A stretch of 16,313 bases of DNA from AM-1111 sp046302135 (GTDB lineage Bacteria > Bacteroidota > Bacteroidia > B-17B0 > Aurantibacillaceae), in the NCBI GenBank assembly GCA_046302135.1, contig JBKCIQ010000076.1, positions 1 to 16,313 of the forward strand, read 5' to 3'. Every line of letters starts with the position of its first letter. Within the stretch, counting starts at the first letter, position 1. The notes under the pieces are model-generated. The model made no database searches, was not told the DNA's origin, and worked only from the letters and a program-made list of their open reading frames with translations. Both the position numbers and the translations under genes were made by a program. Below are positions 1 to 6,919 of the stretch, piece by piece.

Positions 1-92
1 TAAATTTAATAATTAAATAAAAAGCAATAGAATATTTTCACTAAAAAACAGGTAAAAGTGTTCGTAATCTCAATCAAATACAAAAATTTAAT

Positions 93-124
93 AAAAAAAT
101 CCCCGAAATATTTTCCGGGGATTT
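93..124 (-). terminator. Intrinsic terminator downstream of dnaA
   Basis: A perfect 9-bp inverted repeat (AAATCCCCG at 97-105, CGGGGATTT at 116-124) encloses a 10-base loop. On the minus strand it is followed by a run of T (complement of the A run at 93-99). It lies 23 bases past the dnaA stop codon in the correct orientation. The GC-rich stem stands out in this AT-rich DNA. A run of A also precedes the stem on the plus strand, but the T run after it on that strand is only three bases, so I read it as a one-way terminator for dnaA. Confidence 0.85.
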
Positions 125-146
125 CATCAAGAACAAGGTAAGAATA

Positions 147-1586
147 TTAATTAGATATTGAAATTTTCTTTTCCAATTCATCTATATAACTCCTAAATCT
201 TTTATCAGTATCCATGAGATTATTTACAGTACGGCAAGCATGAAGAACGGTTGCATGATCTTTTCCACCGCAATGCAAACCAATAGTTGCAAGAGATGAT
301 TTTGTCATATTTTTAGCAAAATACATTGCTATCTGACGAGCCTGAACTACTTCGCGCTTACGTGTTTTTGATTTCATTAAATCTATAGGCAAATCAAAAT
401 AATCGCATACAACTTTTTGTATATAGTCTATTGAAACCTCACGAGCAGTACTCTTTACAAATTTGTCAATCATATGCTTTGCAAGATCCAATGTAATGGT
501 CTTTTTATTGAGTGAAGACTGTGCAAGAAGTGAAATAAGTGCTCCTTCTAATTCTCTGACATTACTTGTAATTGAATAAGCAAGGTATTCAACAACCTCT
601 TTTGGTAACTCAATTCCTTCATTGTAAATTTTCTTCTCAAGAATTCCTATTCTGGTCTCTAAACCAGGCGTCTGAAGGTCGGCACTCAATCCCCATTTAA
701 ATCTTGACAGTAAACGCTGTTCGATTCCTTGAAGTTCTACTGGTGCGCGATCAGAGGTTAGTACCAACTGTTTTCCGGTCTGATGAAGGTGATTGAAAAT
801 GTGGAAAAATACATCTTGCGTCTTTTCCTTACCTCCGAAATATTGCACATCATCAATGATGAGGGCATCTATCATTTGATAGAAATGAATAAAGTCGTTC
901 TGATTATTATTTTTAACAGCATCAATAAACTGAGAAATGAACTTCTCAGATTGAACGTACAATACGGTTTTGTTTGGGAAATTTTTCTTTATATCTATTC
1001 CTATTGCTTGAGCCAAATGAGTTTTTCCTAAACCTACTCCACCATAAATTAATAAAGGGTTAAAAGCAGTACCTCCAGGCTTATTTGCAACAGCAAAACC
1101 TGCGCTTCTTGCCAATCTATTGCAATCTCCCTCAACAAAATTGTCGAAACAATAATTAGGGTTTAGTTGAGATTCAACAGTAATCTTTTTCAAACCTGGA
1201 ATAACAAACGGATTCTTTATTGGGTTGGAACCAATATCCAGAGGCATATTTACAGCAGGATTTTTCAAATCACGTGAACTCATGGTTGGAACCTTCATTG
1301 TTATGGGTTTCTCGGTTCTACCATACGCGTTTTCCATAACGATGCTGTATTCTAATTTACCTTCCGTTCCTAATTCTTTTCTAATAGTTTTTTTCAAAAG
1401 TGTTATGTAGTGCTCTTCAAGCCATTCATAAAAAAACTGAGATGGAACCTGTATGGTAAGTGTGTTGGATGATAACTTTACAGGCTTAATGGGTTCAAAC
1501 CATGTTTTGAAATTCTGTGTGTTTACATTGTCTTTGATTACTTCTAAACAATTTTTCCAAACTGATTCTGCGTTTCTTTTATCCAT
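147..1586 (-). CDS. dnaA: Chromosomal replication initiator protein DnaA
   Basis: DnaA binds DnaA boxes at oriC, melts the origin as an ATP-bound filament and helps load the helicase. All four family domains are visible in 479 residues. Domain I (about 1-80) has the W-x-x-C-L and TWFEPIKP signature. A short variable linker follows. Domain III is AAA+, with Walker A GGVGLGKTH (182-190), Walker B LIIDDVQ (242-248), sensor 1 LTSDR (276-280), the arginine-finger segment RLLSRF (291-296) and sensor 2 NVRELEGAL (342-350). Domain IV has the DnaA signature GGKDHATVLHACR (440-452). The length is normal for the family. The ATG at 1584-1586 places the domain I start correctly. dnaN and other usual replication neighbours are not adjacent. 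No clear Shine-Dalgarno site is present, and the upstream 106 bases hold only a near match (AATATTTG) to the Bacteroidota -7 element. A strong terminator follows the gene. Identification is certain. Confidence 0.98.
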   Translation of the reverse strand: MDKRNAESVWKNCLEVIKDNVNTQNFKTWFEPIKPVKLSSNTLTIQVPSQFFYEWLEEHYITLLKKTIRKELGTEGKLEYSIVMENAYGRTEKPITMKVPTMSSRDLKNPAVNMPLDIGSNPIKNPFVIPGLKKITVESQLNPNYCFDNFVEGDCNRLARSAGFAVANKPGGTAFNPLLIYGGVGLGKTHLAQAIGIDIKKNFPNKTVLYVQSEKFISQFIDAVKNNNQNDFIHFYQMIDALIIDDVQYFGGKEKTQDVFFHIFNHLHQTGKQLVLTSDRAPVELQGIEQRLLSRFKWGLSADLQTPGLETRIGILEKKIYNEGIELPKEVVEYLAYSITSNVRELEGALISLLAQSSLNKKTITLDLAKHMIDKFVKSTAREVSIDYIQKVVCDYFDLPIDLMKSKTRKREVVQARQIAMYFAKNMTKSSLATIGLHCGGKDHATVLHACRTVNNLMDTDKRFRSYIDELEKKISISN

Positions 1587-1692
1587 TGGTAAGTGCTTTT
1601 GTTTTGGTTTAGTAGGTTTATAAATTTTTTAAATCTCTTTTTATCTATGGTGATGCAAATATTTATTAAAATTTCCTTAAAAAAAAATTTAT

Positions 1693-2640
1693 TTACACTT
1701 GATTTTTAAAAATTTTGTGGTATGATGATTCTATTGAAATTTTATTTGGATTTTTCGAAAAAATTATTTCCACTCTACCAAGCCAAATTCCTGCCCAACC
1801 AACCTGTGTTATATGTACCGGTTTACCATCCAAATTTTTTCTCACAAGGGGTTTTTCCAAAAATGTATGAGTATGTCCACCAATAATTAAATCAATATTC
1901 TTCGATTTTTCACTCAGTAGATAATCACTGATTTTATTGTCATCATATCTATAACCTAAATGTGAGAGGCAAATTACAAAATCACATTTTTCATTTTTCT
2001 TTAATGTCTCTGCAACATCGTTGGCTGCAATTACCGGGTTGAAATAACGAGTATTGCCATATAACTTATCAGGAACCAAACCTGTAAGCTCGATTCCAAG
2101 CCCAAAAACACCAATTTTAATTCCGCCTCTTATATAAGTTTTATATGGTCGTATTCTTCCATCAAGAGGAGTATCCTTAAAAGAATAGTTTGCACAGACA
2201 AAATCAAAACTTGCTTTAGGTATTTGGTTAGCCATATTTTCTAAACCAAGGTCAAAATCATGGTTACCTATAGTTACACAATCATAACCCATCATGCTCA
2301 TCAACTTGTATTCAACCTCACCTTTGTACATATTAAAATATGGGGTTCCTTGAAATATGTCTCCGGCATCTAATAAAAGTACATTAGGCTCAATTGATCT
2401 TATACGTTTTATCAAAGAAGCTCGCTTTGCAAATCCTCCTTGACCCGGATACTTTGGATCATTTGCAGGAAAAGGTTCTATACGGCTGTGCTGATCGTTA
2501 GTGTAAAGAATAACTAATTTGGTTAACCCTTTATTATTTAAAAAATCAGAAGACAGACCTTTAAATCCATAAATTAAAGCGCCTGTTCCAAGCAAATACT
2601 TCAAAAAATCTCTCCTATTTTGAAATTGAAATTCTGCCAT
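1693..2640 (-). CDS. Tat-exported metallophosphatase, catalytic half of a split 5'-nucleotidase
   Basis: This is the calcineurin-like metallophosphoesterase domain of the UshA/5'-nucleotidase family, which removes phosphate from nucleotides outside the cytoplasm. Two-metal ligand motifs are present: ND-Q-H (D49, H51), GD (D94), GNHDFD (N126, H127), SHLG (H227) and GGHTH (H256, H258). The N-terminus carries a twin-arginine motif, NRRDFLK (8-14), before a hydrophobic stretch, so export in folded form by Tat is likely. No clear cleavage site is visible, so it may stay anchored. The protein ends after the catalytic domain (315 residues) and lacks the C-terminal substrate-binding domain of full-length 5'-nucleotidases. 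That domain is encoded by the gene just upstream, which it overlaps by 26 bases (2615-2640) in another frame. No later ATG would keep the Tat motif, which supports this start. Exact substrate is not known; nucleotides or sugar-nucleotides are the family expectation. Confidence 0.9.
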   Translation of the reverse strand: MAEFQFQNRRDFLKYLLGTGALIYGFKGLSSDFLNNKGLTKLVILYTNDQHSRIEPFPANDPKYPGQGGFAKRASLIKRIRSIEPNVLLLDAGDIFQGTPYFNMYKGEVEYKLMSMMGYDCVTIGNHDFDLGLENMANQIPKASFDFVCANYSFKDTPLDGRIRPYKTYIRGGIKIGVFGLGIELTGLVPDKLYGNTRYFNPVIAANDVAETLKKNEKCDFVICLSHLGYRYDDNKISDYLLSEKSKNIDLIIGGHTHTFLEKPLVRKNLDGKPVHITQVGWAGIWLGRVEIIFSKNPNKISIESSYHKIFKNQV

Positions 2641-3364
2641 CTGTATTGCAATCGATTATTTTACCTTGTTTACTCAATTCTCTACAATATTCAATCAAAA
2701 TATCACGAATCAAAATACCGCTGTAAACCTTCTCAGAATCCCTAAAAAAAGAAATGTTATCTCCACCCAAAATTAGATAATCGGAACTTACTACATTATA
2801 ATTTCTTGTTGAATCCAAGGGTAAATTATCAATAATTACGCGTGATGCTTTTTTATTTTTATCTATCTCCATTCTTATTCCAGACACGGGAACTCCACCT
2901 TTATTTGAAATAAAATTAACCAACTCTTTCATTTTTTTTCCGCTTACTACTGCTAGTACCATTTCATTATCAAAAGGCATCAACTCAAAAATTTTTCCTT
3001 TAGAAATTTCACCTTTTGGTAATGACGCCCTCAATCCTCCATTGTTTAAAAATACAGCATCAACTTTTAAATTATTCTTTTTATAAAATTCTTTTGATTT
3101 ATAAAGTATGCAATCTGTAACAAAATTACCAAGATTACTTTCAGGTTGACCTTTTACTAAATCAGAAACTGAGTGTGCAAGGATTTCGTTCATCTCATTA
3201 TCAAAGCGAGACTTATAGGGAGACAACTCCTTATAGATTAAACTATCGGTCATTTCACTTTGTAAATCTAAATGGCTAGATTTAATTTCAGCAACTTTCA
3301 TTCTTGAATTACAGGAAAAGAATAGAGACAGTGCAAGCAATATAATTAAATCCTTAAATTTCAT
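2615..3364 (-). CDS. Lipoprotein with 5'-nucleotidase C-terminal (substrate-binding) domain
   Basis: This is the 5_nucleotid_C domain, which in UshA-type enzymes clamps the nucleotide base and closes over the catalytic domain. Seen here are the N-N-G-G-L-R motif (107-112, with R112 a likely phosphate or sugar contact), the E-L-M-P-F-D-N segment (127-133) and LILGGDNISFF (197-207) with aromatic residues suited to base stacking. Residues 1-18 form a lipoprotein signal ending in LFFSC, so Cys18 should be lipidated. The residues after it (NSR) do not resemble the surface export signal, so a periplasmic-facing location is more likely. At 249 residues it has no metallophosphatase domain; that half is the next gene in the operon, with a 26-base overlap. 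The order is reversed compared with the one-chain enzyme (C-terminal half first). The two products probably form one enzyme, which is an inference. Confidence 0.88.
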   Translation of the reverse strand: MKFKDLIILLALSLFFSCNSRMKVAEIKSSHLDLQSEMTDSLIYKELSPYKSRFDNEMNEILAHSVSDLVKGQPESNLGNFVTDCILYKSKEFYKKNNLKVDAVFLNNGGLRASLPKGEISKGKIFELMPFDNEMVLAVVSGKKMKELVNFISNKGGVPVSGIRMEIDKNKKASRVIIDNLPLDSTRNYNVVSSDYLILGGDNISFFRDSEKVYSGILIRDILIEYCRELSKQGKIIDCNTDGRISISK

Positions 3365-3397
3365 AGGGAAACAGCTAAAGATAATTAAAAAATCTTT

Positions 3398-3429
3398 CTT
3401 GAGCTCTTTGGGATTTAATATATTTTTTG
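3398..3429 (+). promoter_or_regulatory. Candidate Bacteroidota promoter for the thioesterase-bdhA-patatin genes
   Basis: CTTG at 3398-3401 and TATTTTTTG at 3421-3429 are separated by 19 bases. They resemble the -33 (TTTG) and -7 (TAnnTTTG) elements of Bacteroidota sigma factors, though the -7 box has one extra base. A transcript from here would start just before the ATG at 3451, which argues against the upstream in-frame TTG at 3427. AT-rich DNA gives such matches by chance, so confidence is low. Confidence 0.3.
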
Positions 3430-3450
3430 TGTTACTTTTATGGAATCAGG

Positions 3451-3861
3451 ATGATCAAAAACGAAACTAAAGTAAGGGTAAGATACGGTGAAACAGATCA
3501 AATGGGTTATGCATACTATGGTGTATACGCACAATATTATGAAGTTGGAAGAGTTGAAACCTTAAGAGCGCTTGGATTTCCGTACAGAGAACTTGAGGAA
3601 AAAGGCATTCTTTTGCCTGTTAGTGATTTCACCATTAAATATATTAAACCTGCCTATTACGATGATGAGATTACTGTAATTACAACGGTTAGAGAATTGC
3701 CTAGTATAAGATTCATATTTGATTACGAATGTTTCAATGAAAAACTTGAATTAATTAATAGCGGAAGAGTTGTGCTTGTTTTTATAGATAAAATTAAAAA
3801 CAAACCGTGCATGCCACCAGATTGGTTTTTAGAAAAAATAAAACCTTACTTTTTAAAATAA
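3451..3861 (+). CDS. Acyl-CoA thioesterase, YbgC/4HBT hot-dog family
   Basis: This is a single hot-dog fold enzyme that hydrolyses acyl-CoA thioesters in the cytoplasm. The family signature is clear: RYGETDQMGYAYYGVYAQYY near the N-terminus contains the catalytic Asp16 in the E-T-D-x-x-G motif, followed by E-x-x-R-x-E, where the long hot-dog helix starts. At 136 residues it has the normal family length. The ATG at 3451 is preferred over an in-frame TTG at 3427, because family members start just before the first strand (here MIKNETKVRVRY) and the TTG lies inside the likely promoter. It is the first gene of a plus-strand trio, with 38 bases before bdhA. The substrate cannot be read from the sequence. 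The context suggests short-chain or hydroxyacyl-CoA, and the family also includes members tied to Tol-Pal and fatty-acid turnover. Confidence 0.88.
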   Translation: MIKNETKVRVRYGETDQMGYAYYGVYAQYYEVGRVETLRALGFPYRELEEKGILLPVSDFTIKYIKPAYYDDEITVITTVRELPSIRFIFDYECFNEKLELINSGRVVLVFIDKIKNKPCMPPDWFLEKIKPYFLK

Positions 3862-3899
3862 ACGTTTCAATTATATTAAGGAATAACGAAATTTAGGCT

Positions 3900-4676
3900 A
3901 TGAAGAAAAATAAAACCGCACTAGTTACAGGAAGCACAAGTGGAATTGGTTTAGGAATTGCTATTGAGCTAGCATCCGCAGGTTATAATTTAATATTTAA
4001 CGGACTTGAGGAAAACGGGGAAGAGATTGCAAAAAGTATAGCAGATAAATATAAAATTGAAGCGATATTTTCTTCTGCCAACCTTTTGTATTCAGTTGAA
4101 ATTGAAAAAATGATTCACTTTTCTGAAGAGAAATTTGGATGCATTGATGTTCTTGTAAATAATGCTGGCATTCAGTATGTATCACCTATTGAAGATTTTC
4201 CGGAAGAAAAATGGAACGCAATAATTAACATTAATCTAACCTCTGCTTTTCATACCACCAGGTTAGTTTGGAAAAAAATGAAATCTCAGAAATTTGGCCG
4301 AATAATAAACATAGCATCTGCTCATGGATTGGTAGCAAGTGAGTATAAATCCGCTTATGTAGCGGCTAAGCATGGGTTAATTGGCTTTACAAAAACGATT
4401 GCTCTGGAAGGGGCACCATTCAATATTAATGCAAATTCTATTTGCCCTGGGTATGTTAAAACACCTCTTGTTGACAAACAGATAAAAGATCAGGCAAAAG
4501 CTCACGGAATAAGTGAATATGAGGTAATAAATAAAATAATGCTGTATAAACAATCTGTAAAAGATTTTATTCCTGTCGAAACAATTGGAAAACTTACTGT
4601 TTTTCTGTCTTCAGATGAAGCAAAAACTATTACCGGATCTTCTTTCCCAATTGATGGAGGTTGGAGTGCACAATAA
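3900..4676 (+). CDS. bdhA: D-3-hydroxybutyrate dehydrogenase (SDR family)
   Basis: Interconverts D-3-hydroxybutyrate and acetoacetate with NAD(H). It is a classical short-chain dehydrogenase of 258 residues. The cofactor-binding motif TGSTSGIG spans residues 10-17 and NNAG spans 87-90. The catalytic set is Ser140, Tyr153 and Lys157 (Y-V-A-A-K). Features that separate 3-hydroxybutyrate dehydrogenases from other SDRs are also present: Gln92 after NNAG-I, His142 in S-A-H-G-L-V-A-S, Lys150 in K-S-A-Y and Gln194 after T-P-L-V-D-K. As I recall, the Pseudomonas enzyme has a substrate-contacting Trp in the C-P-G-W motif; here it is Tyr185 (C-P-G-Y). It sits between a thioesterase and a patatin, 14 bases before the latter, so the three are probably cotranscribed. 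A role in hydroxybutyrate or polyhydroxybutyrate use is likely. No polymer synthase gene is in view. Confidence 0.92.
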   Translation: MKKNKTALVTGSTSGIGLGIAIELASAGYNLIFNGLEENGEEIAKSIADKYKIEAIFSSANLLYSVEIEKMIHFSEEKFGCIDVLVNNAGIQYVSPIEDFPEEKWNAIININLTSAFHTTRLVWKKMKSQKFGRIINIASAHGLVASEYKSAYVAAKHGLIGFTKTIALEGAPFNINANSICPGYVKTPLVDKQIKDQAKAHGISEYEVINKIMLYKQSVKDFIPVETIGKLTVFLSSDEAKTITGSSFPIDGGWSAQ

Positions 4677-4690
4677 TAAAAAATTAATTT

Positions 4691-5719
4691 ATGAGTGAAG
4701 TTAAGCACGTAGGTTTGGCATTGCAAGGAGGCGGAGCTCATGGAGCTTTTACTTGGGGAGTACTCGACCGTTTACTCGAGGAGGAAATGCTAGTTGCAGA
4801 CTCCATTTGCGGAACATCTGCAGGTGCCGTAAATGCCGTTGTTGTTGCCTACGGTTTACATACAGGTGGAACACAAAAAGCAAAAGAGCTTCTTGAACTC
4901 TTATGGAAAAAAGTTTCTATTTCAGGAGGACTTTTATTCAAACCCGGATTTTGGGATAAAATGCTTGGTGGAGGTGATATCTATAATTCACCGGGCTACG
5001 TATGGTTTAATACTATGACCCAATTTTGGAGCCCATACAATTTCAATCCACTAAACTACAATCCACTAAGAGATATTTTAAATGACTTGGTTGATTTTAA
5101 AGAATTGCATTTATACAGTAAGAAAAAACTTTTTATTTGTGCAACTAATGTTAAAACTAACAGAGCAAGAATATTCACCAATAAGGACATAACTGTTGAT
5201 GCGGTTCTTGCCTCTGCATGCCTACCTTTTTTATACCAAGCTGTAGAAATTAACGGAGAATTCTATTGGGATGGCGGTTACATGGGTAACCCTCCTATTT
5301 TTCCTCTGATTACAAATTCAACTGTAAGGGATATTTTGCTTGTTAAAATAAATTCAATAAATATTCCTTCTGTACCTAAATCCGCAAGAGACATAGCTGA
5401 TCGTGTAAATGAAATTTCCTTTAATAGTAGTCTTATTAACGAAATGAAAATGATACACTACAGAAACGAATTGATCAGAAATGGAATACTAAAACCAAAC
5501 GATCAGGCAAACCGCGAAATATTTATTCACACCATAAGCGGTTATAATGCGCTGAGCAGATTGAACTATTCAAGTAAAATGAATACCTCTTGGGATTTTC
5601 TTTGCGAACTAAAAGCCAAAGGAAGAGAGACAGCGCAAATGTGGATTGATACTGAATTTTCACAAGTTGGTAAAAAATCGACATTTGACGTGGAGGAACA
5701 TTTTTTCGAAAAATTCTAG
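4691..5719 (+). CDS. Patatin-like phospholipase with C-terminal DUF3734
   Basis: This is a predicted serine lipid acyl hydrolase with a Ser-Asp dyad. It has the oxyanion-hole motif GGGAHG (13-18), the nucleophile elbow GTSAG (Ser43) and the catalytic D-G-G (Asp194). The C-terminal part, with S-S-K-M-N-x-x-W-x-F-L, G-R-E-T-A and K-S-T-F-D-V, matches the DUF3734 extension found on a bacterial patatin subgroup. Length (342 residues) fits that subgroup. No signal peptide or membrane segment is seen, so it should act from the cytoplasm. The gene follows bdhA by 14 bases. A bdhA-patatin pair is known from Legionella pneumophila (bdhA-patD), so this pairing is not unique to this genome. It may release acyl or hydroxyacyl groups that feed BdhA. 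The substrate is inferred from context only. Confidence 0.92.
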   Translation: MSEVKHVGLALQGGGAHGAFTWGVLDRLLEEEMLVADSICGTSAGAVNAVVVAYGLHTGGTQKAKELLELLWKKVSISGGLLFKPGFWDKMLGGGDIYNSPGYVWFNTMTQFWSPYNFNPLNYNPLRDILNDLVDFKELHLYSKKKLFICATNVKTNRARIFTNKDITVDAVLASACLPFLYQAVEINGEFYWDGGYMGNPPIFPLITNSTVRDILLVKINSINIPSVPKSARDIADRVNEISFNSSLINEMKMIHYRNELIRNGILKPNDQANREIFIHTISGYNALSRLNYSSKMNTSWDFLCELKAKGRETAQMWIDTEFSQVGKKSTFDVEEHFFEKF

Positions 5720-5734
5720 TTACCGTATTTATTT

Positions 5735-6223
5735 TTACTTTATTCGGTTTTTTTCTCTGAATTTTTTTTGTGCATTTTGAAATTCAAGATAAACCTTGTC
5801 GCATATCATTAACGAGTTCTGAGTTAGGTTAGAAATTTCTGTACTATCGTTTTTATTCATCATTTCCTTTTTGGATAGTAAAGCGATTCTTAAACTATCG
5901 TTTCCACGTAGCAATTTTTCGATTGTATTTAAATAGTTTCTGTATGCATTAATCAACGATTCTTCGTTTTCAAATGCCTGAATATTTTTTGCTGAATCAA
6001 TTGCAGTTTGCAAAATCTGTAATGTATTTCTTCTAGTTACCTCCTTTTGTTCTGGCTCATCTTTATTTATTGATATAGAATAATTCATGAAATAAACTGA
6101 AAAGGACTCGTAAGAGTTTGTAATTTTTCTATCATATTCCTCAGCTGTTTGCTTACTTTCTGTACATGCTATAAAAAACAAAGCAAATAATAACAAAGTA
6201 AATATTCCAAATTTATGTTTCAT
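5735..6223 (-). CDS. Unrecognised lipoprotein, helical
   Basis: I do not recognise this 162-residue protein. It starts with a lipoprotein signal peptide: a Lys/His-containing start, a Leu/Phe-rich core and the lipobox F-I-A-C with Cys20. The mature part is charged and rich in Glu, Lys, Asn and Ser with no strong hydrophobic stretch, and looks mostly helical. The first mature residues (TESKQ) do not form a clear surface-export signal. It is convergent with the patatin gene, whose stop is 15 bases away. It lies 35 bases downstream of the msrA stop, so it may share that transcript or use its own promoter (see 6243-6250). No catalytic motif is visible. A structural or small binding role in the envelope is possible, but this is a guess. 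Confidence 0.75.
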   Translation of the reverse strand: MKHKFGIFTLLLFALFFIACTESKQTAEEYDRKITNSYESFSVYFMNYSISINKDEPEQKEVTRRNTLQILQTAIDSAKNIQAFENEESLINAYRNYLNTIEKLLRGNDSLRIALLSKKEMMNKNDSTEISNLTQNSLMICDKVYLEFQNAQKKFREKNRIK

Positions 6224-6242
6224 GAATTAAACATATTTTTTA

Positions 6243-6250
6243 CAAAATTA
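6243..6250 (-). promoter_or_regulatory. Candidate -7 promoter element for the 5735-6223 lipoprotein
   Basis: On the minus strand this reads TAATTTTG, an exact TAnnTTTG match about 20 bases before the start codon, inside the 35-base gap after msrA. No convincing -33 TTTG lies about 20 bases upstream. It may allow separate expression of the lipoprotein. Chance matches are common at this base composition. Confidence 0.28.
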
Positions 6251-6258
6251 AATTAAAT

Positions 6259-6906
6259 CTAATTGACCTTAGACTTAAAAGCTTTTTTGAATTTATCTAG
6301 CTTGGGTTGAATCACAAATTTACAATATGGTTCACTTGAATTAAGATTATAATAGTTTTGATGATAATCCTCAGCCTTATAAAAAACAGTAAACGGACTA
6401 ATCTCTGTAACGATGGGATTTTCATAAGCTTTTTCTTGCTCAAGCCTACTCTTATAGAATTCTGATTTTTGTTTTTGATCAGAATTATGGTAGAATATGA
6501 CCGATCTGTATTGTGTCCCATGATCGTTACCTTGGTAATTTAAAGTTGTTGGATCATGTGTTTTCCAAAAAACCTCAAGTAGATCTTCAAATTTAATTAC
6601 ACTTTTGTCAAATGTTATTTGACATACTTCGGCGTGACCGGTGGTACCAGAACAAACCTCACGGTATGCAGGATTTTTAATTTTCCCGCCACTGTATCCG
6701 CTTTCAACCTTAATTACTCCTTTGAGGTTTTGGAAAACTGCTTCAACACACCAAAAACAACCTGCTCCAAAAGTTGCAACTTCATAATTCATTTGAGAAG
6801 TATTTTCGTTTTTAATTTTATCGCTATTAATTTGTCCGCAACCGAATAAAAAAGCCAAAACAAAGGTTATGGCTGTAAATTTTCTGCTTTGCAAATTGGA
6901 AAACAT
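6259..6906 (-). CDS. msrA: Peptide methionine-S-sulfoxide reductase MsrA, lipoprotein form
   Basis: Reduces methionine-S-sulfoxide in oxidised proteins. The catalytic motif GAGCFWC (47-53, with nucleophile Cys50) is intact, as are the family segments G-Y-S-G-G, T-G-H-A-E, the D-P-T region, G-x-x-Q-Y-R-S and the Y-H-Q-x-Y block. A Cys near the C-terminus in P-Y-C (Cys195) is the likely resolving residue. I start it at the ATG at 6904-6906, giving 215 residues. This start leads directly into a lipoprotein signal ending in F-L-F-G-C (Cys23) and leaves 13 bases after the upstream gene. An in-frame ATG at 6948 would add 14 charged residues before the signal and overlap the upstream gene. The lipid anchor suggests repair of oxidised envelope proteins and not cytosolic ones. 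Electron supply for the envelope form is not evident in this window. Confidence 0.94.
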   Translation of the reverse strand: MFSNLQSRKFTAITFVLAFLFGCGQINSDKIKNENTSQMNYEVATFGAGCFWCVEAVFQNLKGVIKVESGYSGGKIKNPAYREVCSGTTGHAEVCQITFDKSVIKFEDLLEVFWKTHDPTTLNYQGNDHGTQYRSVIFYHNSDQKQKSEFYKSRLEQEKAYENPIVTEISPFTVFYKAEDYHQNYYNLNSSEPYCKFVIQPKLDKFKKAFKSKVN

Positions 6907-6919
6907 TTTAGTTAAGGTA

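Noticed and set aside
783..1031. An 82-codon open frame on the plus strand inside dnaA, and a similar one at 1225-1410
   Set aside because: Both lie antisense to well-conserved DnaA domains, have no family resemblance and are explained by codon structure of the real gene.
3427..3450. TTG-initiated extension of the thioesterase by eight codons
   Set aside because: It lies within the likely promoter and adds residues not expected before the hot-dog domain; ATG at 3451 fits the family.
5044..5071. Short direct repeat CAATCCACTAA within the patatin gene
   Set aside because: It encodes the family's normal N-P-L-N-x-N-P-L-R segment, so it reflects protein sequence and not a DNA element.
5723..5756. 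ACCG...CGGT followed by a T run as a terminator for the patatin gene
   Set aside because: Only four base pairs of stem with a long unpaired loop; the T run is also coding sequence of the convergent lipoprotein gene. Possible but too weak to annotate.
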